This document shows, one piece after another, positions 7,236 through 15,587 of a stretch of 64,000 nucleotides of DNA. The stretch covers positions 1-64,000 of the forward strand of contig UQUQ01000009.1 of NCBI GenBank assembly GCA_900544265.1. Reading direction: 5' to 3'. Position 1 is the stretch's first letter, and each line of letters begins with the position of its first letter. A model generated the notes under the pieces. That model ran no database searches. It was not told the DNA's origin and saw nothing but the letters and a program-made list of their open reading frames with translations. Source of the stretch: an uncultured Alistipes sp. (GTDB taxonomy: Bacteria > Bacteroidota > Bacteroidia > Bacteroidales > Rikenellaceae). Position numbers and translations under genes: made by a program.

Positions 7236-8000
7236 ATGAGCATCCTTCTGGACCATATCCGCCTCGCCTACGGCAGCCGCACGCTGCTCACCGACGCCTG
7301 CGCCACGCTTGCCCCGGGCACGCTGACGGCCCTCATCGGCCGCAACGGCACGGGCAAGAGCACCCTGCTGCGGAGCGTTGCGGGGCTCGCACCCGCCGCC
7401 GGAGGGCGCATCGAGCTGTGCGGACGGCCGCTCGACCAGCTCACGCCGCGCCAGCGGGCCGAGACCGTGGCCTTCGTCACCACGGACAAGGTCCGCATCG
7501 CCAACCTCCCCTGCGAGGATGTCGTGGCGCTGGGCCGCGCCCCCTACACCAACTGGATCGGCCGCATGCAGGAGGACGACCGGGCCGTCGTCGAACGCGC
7601 CCTCGCGCTCGTGGGCATGGAGGCCTTCGCCCGCAAGACGATGGACCGCATGTCGGACGGCGAGTGCCAGCGCGTGATGATTGCCCGGGCCCTGGCGCAG
7701 GACACCCCCGTCATGCTGCTCGACGAGCCCACGGCCTTCCTCGACCTGCCGAACCGCTACGAGCTGGCGCTGCTGCTGCGCCGCCTGGCGCACGACGAGG
7801 GCAAGTGCATCCTCTTTTCGACGCACGACCTGGACGTGGCCCTCACGCTGTGCGACACCGTGGCGCTGATCGACACGCCGCAGCTGCATGCACTGCCGGC
7901 CGCCGAGATGGCCGCGAGCGGCCACATTGAACGGCTCTTCACGGGCGGCGGCATCGTCTTCGACGCTGCGACACAGACGGTTCGGCTGACCAAAAATTGA
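7236..8000 (+). CDS. ABC importer ATP-binding protein, FepC/BtuD class
   Basis: 254 aa. The Walker A is GRNGTGKST (about residues 35-43), the signature is MSDGECQRV where many relatives have LSGGE, and Walker B is VMLLDEPTAFLD followed by the switch His in STHDLDVA. This is the energising subunit of the importer whose lipoprotein and permease are the two preceding genes. The S-D-G-E signature keeps the Ser and the Gly that contact ATP, so activity is expected. It is the last gene of the operon; the tRNA-Glu promoter starts 27 bases after its stop. Confidence 0.93.
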   Translation: MSILLDHIRLAYGSRTLLTDACATLAPGTLTALIGRNGTGKSTLLRSVAGLAPAAGGRIELCGRPLDQLTPRQRAETVAFVTTDKVRIANLPCEDVVALGRAPYTNWIGRMQEDDRAVVERALALVGMEAFARKTMDRMSDGECQRVMIARALAQDTPVMLLDEPTAFLDLPNRYELALLLRRLAHDEGKCILFSTHDLDVALTLCDTVALIDTPQLHALPAAEMAASGHIERLFTGGGIVFDAATQTVRLTKN

Positions 8001-8027
8001 CCGGCGCCACTTTTTTCCGCATATTTT

Positions 8028-8058
8028 TTTGCACAACTGCTTTTTTTATTTACCTTTG
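8028..8058 (+). promoter_or_regulatory. Strong Bacteroidetes promoter for tRNA-Glu
   Basis: TTTG (8028-8031), a 19-base spacer and TACCTTTG (8051-8058) match the full consensus. The mature tRNA begins 42 bases downstream. Confidence 0.75.
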
Positions 8059-8100
8059 CACCGCTAAAGCAGTCCCATCGGGGTCTGCGATAGTGGTAGA

Positions 8101-8172
8101 GGCCCATTCGTCTATCGGTTAGGACGCAAGATTTTCATTCTTGAAAGAGCAGTTCGATTCTGCTATGGGCTA
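8101..8172 (+). tRNA. tRNA-Glu (anticodon TTC)
   Basis: 72 bases. The acceptor GGCCCAT pairs with ATGGGCT, with a G1-U72 wobble. The D arm is GTCT...GGAC, the anticodon stem CAAGA/TCTTG with loop TTTTCAT (anticodon TTC), and the T arm AGCAG-TTCGATT-CTGCT; the discriminator is A and CCA is not encoded. The 265 bases between it and rpsT are purine-rich and show no gene. Confidence 0.95.
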
Positions 8173-8437
8173 CAAACGACGGAGGAGGGGCAGCATGAGA
8201 GGTGCAGCCCGGAATGGCGAAAGCGAGGATGCGAGGGAGGCAAGGATGGCACGGGAGGCGCAGGCAGCCCGGAATCCGAGACCGCAGAAGCAGCCCGCAC
8301 GCAACCCGAAAGGAATCTCCCCGACTCCGACGGGTGAACAACAAACCAGGAGCGGACCCGAGGGTCTATCCGCCGGCGGCTACGGCCGTTTTGAGAACAG
8401 GCAACTGAAAAAGTAAAAAAATAAAAACACACGAATT

Positions 8438-8689
8438 ATGGCAAACCATAAGTCATCGAAGAAACGGATTCGTCAGACGCTGAAGAAGCGTGCGCACAAC
8501 CGTCTGTTCCACAAGACGGCCCGCAATGCCGTGAAGGCGCTGCGTGCAACCACCGAGAAGAGCGCCGCCGAGGCACTGCTTCCGAAGGTTACGGCGATGC
8601 TCGACAAGCTCTCGAAGCACAACATCATGCACAAGAACAAGGCTGCGAACCTCAAGAGCGCCATCCAGCTCCACGTCAACGCCCTGTAA
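8438..8689 (+). CDS. rpsT: 30S ribosomal protein S20
   Basis: 83 aa, the normal size for S20. The N-terminus MANHKSSKKRIRQTLKKRAHN and the internal AVKALRATTEKSAAEALLPKV and KNKAANLKSAIQLHVNAL are the conserved basic helical bundle that binds 16S rRNA. It stands alone, upstream of a good terminator and downstream of tRNA-Glu, as in many Bacteroidetes. The start is the only ATG giving the MANHKS start usual for this family. Confidence 0.95.
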   Translation: MANHKSSKKRIRQTLKKRAHNRLFHKTARNAVKALRATTEKSAAEALLPKVTAMLDKLSKHNIMHKNKAANLKSAIQLHVNAL

Positions 8690-8714
8690 TCGGAATCCGA
8701 GCGAAAGCACGAAG

Positions 8715-8744
8715 ACGTCCATCCATACGGTGGGCGTTTTTTTT
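8715..8744 (+). terminator. Terminator of rpsT
   Basis: CGTCCATCC-ATAC-GGTGGGCG forms a stem followed by eight T. Confidence 0.8.
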
Positions 8745-8788
8745 GTCCGCACCGCCGCACCTGCTCCACCTCCTGCCTTCCACCTTTT

Positions 8789-8807
8789 ACTTTTTACTTT
8801 TCACCTT
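8789..8807. repeat. 19-bp interspersed repeat, copy 1
   Basis: ACTTTTTACTTTTCACCTT recurs exactly, in inverse orientation, at 38855-38873 after the GT2 gene. Both copies lie just past the end of a gene. Confidence 0.6.
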
Positions 8808-8816
8808 TCACCTTCC

Positions 8817-8852
8817 AAAAAAGGCGGCGCCCGCCGAAGGGGCGGACGCCGC
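8817..8852 (-). terminator. Terminator of adk
   Basis: On the minus strand GGCGTCCGCC and GGCGGGCGCC pair around CCTTC (one G-U pair) and are followed by GCC and a T-run. Confidence 0.8.
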
Positions 8853-8911
8853 AAGGACGCATCCAAACTGTCGGCAGCCCGATCGGGACCGCCGCACACC
8901 GGAAGGCGCAA

Positions 8912-9487
8912 TTATTCCACGTTGTCGACGATGCCGGCAATCCGGTCGAAGACCTCGTCGATCGAGCCGATGCCGTCCACCGAGGCATACTTGCCCTGCG
9001 CGGCATAGAAATCCGACACGACGGCCGTCTGATCGTGATAGACCTTCAGCCGGTCGCGGATCACCTCCTCCGACGCATCGTCCGCACGGCCCGACTCCTT
9101 GCCGCGCAGCAGAATGCGGCGCACCAGCTCCTCCTCCGGAACGTGAATGTCGACCATGATGTCGACCTTCAGCCCGTGTTTTGCAAGGATTTTGTCGAAC
9201 TCCTCGGCCTGGACCGTCGTGCGGGGGAACCCGTCGAAGATGCACCCCTTCGCGTCGAGGTGCTCGGCCACGTAGTTGGCAATCATGCCGATGACGATCT
9301 CGTCGGGGGCCAGCTTGCCCTGGGCGATGTAGGACTCCATGCTCCGTCCCAGCTCCGTGCCGCGGCGGATCTCGCCGCGGATCACCTCGCCCGTCGAGAC
9401 GTGGTCGATGCCGTAGCGCTCCTTCAGACGCTGGGCCTGCGTGCCTTTGCCGCAACCCGGGGCGCCGAATAAGACGATGTTTATCAT
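8912..9487 (-). CDS. adk: Adenylate kinase (short form)
   Basis: 191 aa. It catalyses ATP + AMP = 2 ADP. The P-loop GAPGCGKGTQAQRL is at residues 8-21, with Cys where many have Ser. The AMP-binding helix reads STGEVIRGEI, the FDGFPRT motif follows near residue 85, and the lid arginines lie in RRILLRGKESGRADD. The lid is short and has no Cys4 zinc site, as in the short-type enzymes. It is divergent from thiL, with a 94-base promoter region between the two starts. Confidence 0.95.
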   Translation of the reverse strand: MINIVLFGAPGCGKGTQAQRLKERYGIDHVSTGEVIRGEIRRGTELGRSMESYIAQGKLAPDEIVIGMIANYVAEHLDAKGCIFDGFPRTTVQAEEFDKILAKHGLKVDIMVDIHVPEEELVRRILLRGKESGRADDASEEVIRDRLKVYHDQTAVVSDFYAAQGKYASVDGIGSIDEVFDRIAGIVDNVE

Positions 9488-9517
9488 AACCGAATCCGTA
9501 TTTTTGATTGAACGGAC

Positions 9518-9525
9518 AAAAATAC
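9518..9525 (-). promoter_or_regulatory. -7 box of adk
   Basis: TATTTTTG on the minus strand, 30 bases upstream of the adk ATG. Confidence 0.6.
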
Positions 9526-9556
9526 GTTATTTTTTGTGGAAACGACAAAGAATCGT

Positions 9557-9564
9557 TAGTTTTG
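9557..9564 (+). promoter_or_regulatory. -7 box of thiL
   Basis: TAGTTTTG, 17 bases before the thiL ATG. A second TATTTTTG on the plus strand at 9500-9507 could also serve. Confidence 0.55.
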
Positions 9565-9581
9565 TAAAAAGTTTATTATCC

Positions 9582-10616
9582 ATGGAGCAGAAAAAACGCA
9601 CCGAGATCGCAACGCTCGGACAGTTCGGGCTGATCGACCTGCTGACCGGACCCTTCACGCCGCACCACGCCTCGACGCGCCTGGGCGTGGGCGACGACGC
9701 CGCCGTCATCACCCCGCCCGCGGGCGAAGAGATGCTCTGCACGACAGATTCCTTCTACGAGGGCGTGGACTTCGACCTGACCTACTTTCCGCTCCGCCAC
9801 CTCGGCTACAAGGTCGTGACGGCGGGCGTGAGCGACATCCTGGCGATGAACGCCACGCCGTCGCAGATCACCGTCTCGCTCGGTGTCTCGTCGAAAATCC
9901 CCGTCGAGGCGCTGCAGGACCTCTACGAAGGAATCGCCTTCGCCTGCAGGGAGCTGGAGATCGACCTGGTGGGCGGCGACACGCGGGCCTCGATGACCGG
10001 ACTCGTCATCACGGTGACGACGCTGGGCCACGCCCCGCACGAGCGCATCGTCTACCGCAGCGGCGCGCAGCTGCACGACCTGATCTGCCTGACGGGCAAC
10101 CTCGGAGCCGCCTACATGGGCCTGCAGCTGCTCGAGCGCGAGAAGCGGGTGCTCGCCGACGTCAAGAACCCCGAACCGCAGTTCAAGGGATACGAATACC
10201 TGCTGGAAAAGTACCTCAAGCCGCGCCCGCGCACGGACATCGTCGAGGCGCTCCTCGAGGAGAAGATCACGCCGACGTCGATGATCGACCTCACGGACGG
10301 CCTGGCGAGCGACCTGATGCAACTGTGCAAGGCATCGAAGTGCGGCGCGCGCATCTACCTCGACCGCATCCCCATCGCGCGGCAGACCACGGCGCTGGCC
10401 GAGGAGATGCACACCGACCCGGTCATTGCGGCCCTGAACGGCGGCGAGGACTACGAACTGCTCTTCACCGTGCCGCTCGCGATGCAGGAACAGGTGATGC
10501 GCCTCGGGCTGGTCGACGTCATCGGCCACATCACGGCCGAGGCGACGGGCGCCTACCTCGTGACGCCCGACGGCGGCGAGATCAGGCTCAAGGCGCAGGG
10601 CTTCCCGGAAAAATAA
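9582..10616 (+). CDS. thiL: Thiamine-monophosphate kinase
   Basis: 344 aa. It phosphorylates thiamine monophosphate to thiamine diphosphate with ATP in the cytoplasm. The family signatures are present in order: LGVGDDAAVI near residue 30, TTDSFYEGVDFDL for the metal and substrate site, the ATPSQITVSLG segment, DLVGGDTRAS, and the C-terminal MIDLTDGLASDLMQLCKAS and LNGGEDYELLFTV. The ATG at 9582 gives the usual start (TEIATLGQFGLIDLL); an in-frame extension upstream would run through adk's promoter and is rejected. No TPP riboswitch is seen in the short leader. Confidence 0.95.
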   Translation: MEQKKRTEIATLGQFGLIDLLTGPFTPHHASTRLGVGDDAAVITPPAGEEMLCTTDSFYEGVDFDLTYFPLRHLGYKVVTAGVSDILAMNATPSQITVSLGVSSKIPVEALQDLYEGIAFACRELEIDLVGGDTRASMTGLVITVTTLGHAPHERIVYRSGAQLHDLICLTGNLGAAYMGLQLLEREKRVLADVKNPEPQFKGYEYLLEKYLKPRPRTDIVEALLEEKITPTSMIDLTDGLASDLMQLCKASKCGARIYLDRIPIARQTTALAEEMHTDPVIAALNGGEDYELLFTVPLAMQEQVMRLGLVDVIGHITAEATGAYLVTPDGGEIRLKAQGFPEK

Positions 10617-10630
10617 CCCCATCGCACAGC

Positions 10631-10657
10631 AAATCCCCCGATCAGATCGGGGGATTT
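10631..10657. terminator. Bidirectional terminator between thiL and the 10677 gene
   Basis: AAATCCCCCGAT and ATCGGGGGATTT form a 12-bp stem with a 3-base loop between two convergent genes. Confidence 0.75.
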
Positions 10658-10676
10658 GCTTTCAAGGGCGGTCGCT

Positions 10677-10859
10677 TCATCGTTTCGGCTTCAGGTCACC
10701 CCGGACAAACAAGTAGACAATCAACGCCGCCATAATCAACCAGACAACGACATTCGAGAGGGTAAAAAGGGCCGTATCGTGAAAAATCAGACAATTGATC
10801 CCATAGGAAACCGCGTAGGACAACCCCAGTACGAACCCGATCTTCAGTGCTGTTTTCAT
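10677..10859 (-). CDS. Small two-segment membrane protein (60 aa)
   Basis: MKTALKIGFVLGLSYAVSYG begins a first hydrophobic helix. A short polar stretch with a Cys (GINCLIFHDTALFT) and a second helix (VVVWLIMAALIVYLFV) follow, with a basic end (RGDLKPKR). The positive C-terminus suggests both ends face the cytoplasm. It has its own -7 box (TATATTTG, 10921-10914) and shares a terminator with thiL, so it is probably a real gene despite its size. I do not recognise its function. Confidence 0.7.
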   Translation of the reverse strand: MKTALKIGFVLGLSYAVSYGINCLIFHDTALFTLSNVVVWLIMAALIVYLFVRGDLKPKR

Positions 10860-10913
10860 GATTTTATCTGTTAAAGTTCAAGGATACAGTGCAGGATGGC
10901 AAGCTCCCGTTTT

Positions 10914-10921
10914 CAAATATA
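10914..10921 (-). promoter_or_regulatory. -7 box of the small membrane protein gene
   Basis: TATATTTG on the minus strand, 54 bases upstream of its ATG. Confidence 0.5.
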
Positions 10922-11074
10922 GAAAATTCCAAAATCGCCTCACCTCGCCATACGGAAAGCGCCGATACGACTGTTTTGCCTCTCTTCCGGAAACAGATTC
11001 TCCCGAAACCGTTGCCGCATGGATCCGCGTTGGCAACCCGATCTCAGCAACTACGCACGAAATCCGGGCAATTT

Positions 11075-11105
11075 TTTGTTTTTGCGGAATTTATACTTAT
11101 CTTTG
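11075..11105 (+). promoter_or_regulatory. Promoter of the rpsF-rpsR-rplI operon
   Basis: TTTG (11075-11078), a 19-base spacer and TATCTTTG (11098-11105) form a full-consensus promoter 38 bases before rpsF. Confidence 0.75.
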
Positions 11106-11143
11106 CAACCCCGAAAAGGGATTAACAACTAATCAAAAGCATT

Positions 11144-11491
11144 ATGAACAATTACGAAACCGTTTTCATTGTCACGCCGGTGCTGTCCGATGCCCAGGTA
11201 CAGGAGGTCGCTGACAAATTCCAGGGTGTCATCACCGAAAACGGCGGTCAGATCGTGAACAAGGAGTCGTGGGGCCTTCGCAAGCTCGCCTATCCTATTC
11301 AGAAGAAGACCACCGGTTTCTACTTCCTCCTGGAGTTCACGGGCGAGGGCTCGCTCGTAAACACGCTCGAGACGCAGTACCGTCGCGACGAGCGCATCAT
11401 CCGTTTCTTAACTTTCAAGCAGGACAAGTACGCCGTGGAATACTCGGAGAAACGTCGTGCAAAACTTTCTAACAAGCAGCAGGAGGAGTAA
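11144..11491 (+). CDS. rpsF: 30S ribosomal protein S6
   Basis: 115 aa. The S6 fold is evident from [20 protein letters not shown], the [21 protein letters not shown] strand pair and [17 protein letters not shown]6 binds the central domain of 16S rRNA as a heterodimer with S18, which is encoded 3 bases downstream. It is the first gene of the rpsF-rpsR-rplI operon, the common bacterial order but without ssb between S6 and S18. Confidence 0.96.
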   Translation: MNNYETVFIVTPVLSDAQVQEVADKFQGVITENGGQIVNKESWGLRKLAYPIQKKTTGFYFLLEFTGEGSLVNTLETQYRRDERIIRFLTFKQDKYAVEYSEKRRAKLSNKQQEE

Positions 11492-11494
11492 ATC

Positions 11495-11773
11495 ATGGCA
11501 CAGGAAAACAAGGCACAGTCGGAAATCCGTTACCTCAACCCGGTATCGGTCGACGTCAAGAAGAAGAAATACTGCCGTTTCAAGAAACTCGGCATCAAGT
11601 ACGTGGACTACAAGGACGGTGAGTTCCTCAAGAAGTTCCTCAACGAGCAGGGCAAGATCCTTCCCCGCCGCCTGACGGGTACTTCGCAGAAGTTCCAGAA
11701 GAAGGTCGCACAGGCCGTGAAGCGTGCTCGCCACCTCGCCATCCTGCCCTTCGTAACCGATTGCATGAAATAA
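11495..11773 (+). CDS. rpsR: 30S ribosomal protein S18
   Basis: 92 aa. The core includes [40 protein letters not shown] and [13 protein letters not shown], all diagnostic of S18. It partners S6 on the platform of the 30S subunit. A single Cys remains in the N-terminal YCRF, so there is no zinc-type cluster. The gene sits between rpsF and rplI with gaps of 3 and 18 bases. Confidence 0.96.
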   Translation: MAQENKAQSEIRYLNPVSVDVKKKKYCRFKKLGIKYVDYKDGEFLKKFLNEQGKILPRRLTGTSQKFQKKVAQAVKRARHLAILPFVTDCMK

Positions 11774-11791
11774 TTTAAGGAGGAGACGACA

Positions 11792-12238
11792 ATGGAAGTT
11801 ATTCTGATCAAAGATATGGAGAAGCTGGGCTACGCCAACGACATCGTCAACGTGAAGCCCGGTTACGCGAACAACTACCTCATTCCCCAGGGCTACGCCA
11901 AGGCCGCTACGGCTGCCGCCAAGAAGGTCCTGGCCGAGAACCTCCGCCAGCGCGCCCACAAGGACGCCAAGATTCTGGCCGACGCCCAGGCGCTGGCCGA
12001 GACGATCGCCAACCTGCCGCTGACGATCGCCGTGAAGGCCGAGGAGGGCAAGCTCTTCGGTACGGTGACGGCTACCGACCTGGCCGAGGCCCTCGCAGCC
12101 AAAGGCATCAACGTAGACCGCAAGGTCATCTCGGTCGAGGCCATCAAGACCGTCGGCGAGTACGAGGCTACGGCCCGCCTGCACAAGGAGGTCAAGGCGA
12201 CGATCAAGTTCTCGGTAGTCGCTGCCGACGCCGAATAA
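11792..12238 (+). CDS. rplI: 50S ribosomal protein L9
   Basis: 148 aa, normal length. The N-terminal domain EVILIKDMEKLGYANDIVNV and the PGYANNYLIPQGYAK motif are conserved. The long connecting helix and C-terminal domain follow (AVKAEEGKLFGTVTATDLAEAL). L9 binds 23S rRNA at the base of the L1 stalk. It is preceded by AAGGAGGAGA 12 bases before the ATG, an unusually good Shine-Dalgarno sequence for this window. It is the last gene of the operon, and a repetitive gap and a bidirectional terminator follow. Confidence 0.96.
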   Translation: MEVILIKDMEKLGYANDIVNVKPGYANNYLIPQGYAKAATAAAKKVLAENLRQRAHKDAKILADAQALAETIANLPLTIAVKAEEGKLFGTVTATDLAEALAAKGINVDRKVISVEAIKTVGEYEATARLHKEVKATIKFSVVAADAE

Positions 12239-12249
12239 TCCGAGGGAGC

Positions 12250-12415
12250 GAGCCGAAACCCGCGACAGGACGACAACAAACCGAACTCCGCGGCAGGGCG
12301 CAGCAGCAAGCCGGATTCCGCGACAGGACGACAGCTAACCGAACCCGTGGGAAGGCGATAACAAACCAGCCCTGCAACAAGGCAACGGCAACCCAAACCC
12401 CGCAACAAGACAAGA
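12250..12415. repeat. Degenerate ~28-30-bp tandem repeat between rplI and its terminator
   Basis: About five imperfect units of the type ACCCGCGACAGGACGACAAC-aaACCG follow one another. The unit CGCGACAGGACGACA occurs almost unchanged near 12262 and 12320, and ACAAACC and AACCCG blocks recur at the same spacing. No open frame of interest lies here. Confidence 0.5.
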
Positions 12416-12420
12416 AAAAG

Positions 12421-12450
12421 GGTTTTCCTTTCGAGGAAAACTCTTTTTTT
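12421..12450. terminator. Bidirectional terminator between rplI and the DMT transporter
   Basis: GGTTTTCC-TTTCGA-GGAAAACT is followed by seven T on the plus strand. The minus strand has GTTTTCC-TCGAAA-GGAAAAC followed by CCTTTTTC, so it can serve the convergent gene too. Confidence 0.8.
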
Positions 12451-12488
12451 GTACCCGACGACCGACAGCGCCGCCGACCGGTTGCAGG

Positions 12489-13409
12489 TCAATGGGGATT
12501 GGCGGCGGGCGGCTCCGCGTGTCGCGGCGGAATGGTATAGGACTTGAGCACCATGCCCACGCCGAGGAAGATCACCAGCGCGAAGAGCACCGTGTCGAGG
12601 TGCAGTTTGTCGAGCCCCATCCAGACCGACAGGAGGATCGCCAGCACGGGCTGGAGGTAGGTGTAGATGCTCGACACGGTGGCCGGCACGCTCTTCAGGG
12701 CGTAGTTGAGCATCAGGTTGGGCAGATAGGTGGGCACCGTCAGCACGAAGAGTGTCGGCAGCAGCGCGTGCTCGGCAATGGCCCGGAAATCGGTGTGCAG
12801 GATCGGGCCGATGCCCAGCGGCAGCGCCATGACGGCCGCCACGCAGTAGAGCCAGCGCAGCACGGTGAAGATGCTGTACCTGGAGATCAGCCGCTTGAAC
12901 CACACCATGTAGAACGAGGTGGTGCAGGCCGTGAGGAAGACCAGCAGGTTGCCCGCCAGCTGCGAATGGGCATGCGACGAGGAGCCGCCCGTCAGCACCA
13001 CGGCCACGGCGCCCGTCATGCCCAGCACCAGCCCCGCGAGTTTCAGCCGCGTGAAGCGGTCCATGCCCAGCAGGACGGAGAGGAGCAGCACCAGCAGCGG
13101 CACGATCGTGTCGATGATCGACCCGTCGATGGGCGACGTCTTCGAAAGGCCGTACATGAGGAAGAGCTTGCGCAGCACGCCGATCAGCAGCGCCGCCCCG
13201 ACGAGTTTGCGCATATCGGCCCGCTCGACCCGTTCGGCCTTCTGCCACAGCAGCGGCACGAGCGAAAAGAGCGCCGTCACGATGAGCGACGCCGAGATCA
13301 TCGCCATCGGATGGACATACCGCGGCAGCACGATGTTGTAGAACGGGAAGTCCATAGCCCAGACCACGTTGCAGACCAGCAGCGCCAAATGGGATTTCCA
13401 GTTGTTCAT
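12489..13409 (-). CDS. DMT-superfamily transporter (EamA family)
   Basis: 306 aa with about ten hydrophobic helices in two homologous halves, the EamA/RhaT layout. The first half starts LALLVCNVVWAMDFPFYNIVL; the first EamA repeat ends LAGLVLGMTGAVAVVLTGG, and the second contains LMLNYALKSVPATVSSIYTYLQPVLA, where the family's conserved Pro in helix 9 sits. These carriers export or import small metabolites; the substrate cannot be inferred. The ATG at 13409 (MNNWKSHLALL) was chosen because the longer upstream frame is low-complexity and Arg/Cys-rich. It is convergent with rplI. Confidence 0.85.
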   Translation of the reverse strand: MNNWKSHLALLVCNVVWAMDFPFYNIVLPRYVHPMAMISASLIVTALFSLVPLLWQKAERVERADMRKLVGAALLIGVLRKLFLMYGLSKTSPIDGSIIDTIVPLLVLLLSVLLGMDRFTRLKLAGLVLGMTGAVAVVLTGGSSSHAHSQLAGNLLVFLTACTTSFYMVWFKRLISRYSIFTVLRWLYCVAAVMALPLGIGPILHTDFRAIAEHALLPTLFVLTVPTYLPNLMLNYALKSVPATVSSIYTYLQPVLAILLSVWMGLDKLHLDTVLFALVIFLGVGMVLKSYTIPPRHAEPPAANPH

Positions 13410-13704
13410 GTGCGAGTGATTTTCCGGCAGAGGGGCAAAAACAGTGCCGCAACACCACGGCACAGCGTGCCGCCGCAACGCCGCGGGATTCGCCGCAACG
13501 CCCGCAGGGCACGCCACCGCACCGCAAACCTTCCGCAGAGCCCAGCCCGCCCAGCATCGGGGGGGGGAGGCATGCCCCGCTGCCCACAAAAAAGGGCCGC
13601 CGAATCACTCGACGCGCCCTTTCCCCTCTCAATCCGCTTTCGCCGGAAAAACGAGGGGCCAAACCACTCGCCCACTTTTCACAATCCACTATCACCGGGC
13701 ACAA
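13410..13704. other. Non-coding gap between rpsA and the DMT transporter
   Basis: This is GC-rich low-complexity sequence with CCGCAACxCC-type short repeats (13445-13560) and a small hairpin CGGCAC-AGC-GTGCCG. It also contains a run of G at 13559-13567. No gene or clear promoter is seen. Confidence 0.4.
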
Positions 13705-13738
13705 AAAAACAAGGGGCCGACCGATGCCGCCCCCTCGT
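13705..13738 (-). terminator. Terminator of rpsA
   Basis: On the minus strand GGGGCGG and CGGCCCC pair around CATCGGT (one mismatch-tolerant stem) and are followed by TTG and seven T. Confidence 0.7.
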
Positions 13739-13757
13739 CTTCCGTTCCGGAGCGGGA

Positions 13758-15587
13758 TTATTTCTCCTCCTCTTTCTTGGCAGCCTTCTTGCTGGCGGCC
13801 TCCGAAGCCTCCATGGCGCTCTTCAGAGCGGCCAGACCGGCGATGTCGCCCAGCGTGGTCTTCTCGACCGAGGCGTTGATCTTCTTGACGGTCGACTTCG
13901 TGGCGTCGGCAGCGGCGCGCTTCTCGGCACGCTCGGCCTTCTCGGCCTCGCGGCGGGCAGCCTCATACGTGCGCAGGTGCGACAGCGTGATGCGGCGCGT
14001 AGCCTTCGAGAACTCGATCACCTTGAAGTCGAGCTTCTCGCCGACCTTGGCGCTCGTGCCGTCCTCCTTGGCCAGCTGACGCATCGGGCAGAAGCCCTCG
14101 ACGTTCTCGGCCAGCGATACGACGGCGCCCTTGTCGGTCAGCTCCGTGATGGTACCCTCGTGGATCGAGTCTACCGGGAACTTGCTCTCGATCTCGTTCC
14201 AGGGATTCTCCTCCAGCTGCTTGTGACCCAGCGAGAGACGACGGTTCTCCTTGTCGATCTCGAGCACGACGACGTCGATGTCGGCACCTACCTGCGTGAA
14301 CTCGCCCGGGTGCTTGATCTTCTTGGTCCAGCTCAGGTCCGAAATGTGGATCAGACCGTCGATGCCCTCCTCGATCTCGACGAAGACGCCGAAGTTGGTG
14401 AAGTTGCGCACCTTGGCCTTGCACTTCGTGCCGACCGGGTACTTGACCTCGATGTTCTCCCAGGGATCGGGTGTGAGCTGCTTGATGCCCAGCGACATCT
14501 TGCGCTCCTCACGGTCGAGCGTCAGGATGACGGCCTCGACCTCGTCGCCGACCTTCAGGAACTCCTGGGCCGAACGCAGGTGCTGGCTCCACGACATCTC
14601 CGAGACGTGGATCAGGCCCTCGACGCCGGGGGCGATCTCGACGAATGCGCCGTAGTCGGCCATCACGACCACCTTGCCCTTGACCTTGTCGCCGACCTTC
14701 AGGTTGGGATCGAGCGCCTCCCACGGATGCGGGGTGAGCTGCTTCAGACCCAGCGCGATGCGCTTCTTCTGGTCGTCGAAGTCGAGGATTACGACATGGA
14801 TCTTCTGATCGAGCTTGACGATCTCCTCGGGATGGTTCACGCGGCCCCACGAGAGGTCGGTGATGTGGATCAGACCGTCCACACCGCCCAGGTCGACGAA
14901 GACGCCGTAGGAGGTGATATTCTTGACGGTACCCTCGAGGATCTGACCCTTCTCGAGCTTCGACATGATGATCTGCTTCTGAGCCTCGAGCTCGGCCTCG
15001 ATCAGGGCCTTGTGCGAAACGACCACGTTGCGGAACTCCTGGTTGATCTTGACAACCTTGAACTCCATGGTCTTGTCGACGTATACGTCGTAGTCGCGGA
15101 TGGGCTTCACGTCGATCTGCGAGCCGGGCAGGAAGGCCTCGATGCCGAAGACGTCGACGATCATGCCGCCCTTCGTGCGGCACTTGATGTAACCCTTGAT
15201 GACCTCGTCCTTCTCGAGGGCCTCGTTGACACGGTCCCACGACTTGAGCTGACGGGCCTTCTTGTGCGAGAGGGCCAGCTGGCCGTTCTTGTCCTCGGCC
15301 GACTCGACATAGACCTCGACCTTGTCGCCGACCTTCAGGTCGGGGTTGTAGCGGAACTCCGAAACGGGAATGACACCCTCGCTCTTGTAGCCGATGTTGA
15401 CGAGAACCTCGCGCTTGGTGATGGCCGTTACGGTACCCTCGACCACCTCGCCGACATTGACGTTCGACAGCGTCTTGTCATAGGCTGCGGCAATCTCCTC
15501 CTTGGGCTGGTCGTAGACGCCCAGGTCGTGCTCAAACGCATTCCAGTCGAAATTCTCGTTCGTGACTACGTTCTTTGTTTCTTCCAT
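13758..15587 (-). CDS. rpsA: 30S ribosomal protein S1
   Basis: 609 aa with six S1/OB repeats. The first is GEVVEGTVTAITKREVLVNIG; the third to fifth carry the full signature (ILEGTVKNITSYGVFVDLGG, then the repeats at GKVVVMADYGAFVEI and CKAKVRNFTNFGVFVEIEEG). The sixth starts IHEGTITELTDKGAVVSLAE. The C-terminal 70 residues are Ala/Lys/Glu-rich and probably disordered. S1 binds mRNA upstream of start codons. In Bacteroidetes S1-assisted initiation matters because Shine-Dalgarno sites are rare, which fits the many A-rich leaders in this window. A -7 box TAGCTTTG lies about 95 bases upstream. Confidence 0.96.
   Translation of the reverse strand: MEETKNVVTNENFDWNAFEHDLGVYDQPKEEIAAAYDKTLSNVNVGEVVEGTVTAITKREVLVNIGYKSEGVIPVSEFRYNPDLKVGDKVEVYVESAEDKNGQLALSHKKARQLKSWDRVNEALEKDEVIKGYIKCRTKGGMIVDVFGIEAFLPGSQIDVKPIRDYDVYVDKTMEFKVVKINQEFRNVVVSHKALIEAELEAQKQIIMSKLEKGQILEGTVKNITSYGVFVDLGGVDGLIHITDLSWGRVNHPEEIVKLDQKIHVVILDFDDQKKRIALGLKQLTPHPWEALDPNLKVGDKVKGKVVVMADYGAFVEIAPGVEGLIHVSEMSWSQHLRSAQEFLKVGDEVEAVILTLDREERKMSLGIKQLTPDPWENIEVKYPVGTKCKAKVRNFTNFGVFVEIEEGIDGLIHISDLSWTKKIKHPGEFTQVGADIDVVVLEIDKENRRLSLGHKQLEENPWNEIESKFPVDSIHEGTITELTDKGAVVSLAENVEGFCPMRQLAKEDGTSAKVGEKLDFKVIEFSKATRRITLSHLRTYEAARREAEKAERAEKRAAADATKSTVKKINASVEKTTLGDIAGLAALKSAMEASEAASKKAAKKEEEK

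Noticed and set aside
5064..8036. 990-codon open frame antisense to the ABC importer operon
   Set aside because: It is a shadow of three well-supported genes in GC-rich sequence, with Arg/Gly/His-rich composition and no domain.
8141..8416. 91-codon frame downstream of tRNA-Glu
   Set aside because: It begins inside the tRNA gene and is Arg-rich low complexity.
9488..9581. TPP riboswitch upstream of thiL
   Set aside because: The shared adk-thiL gap is too short and lacks the conserved CUGAGA element.
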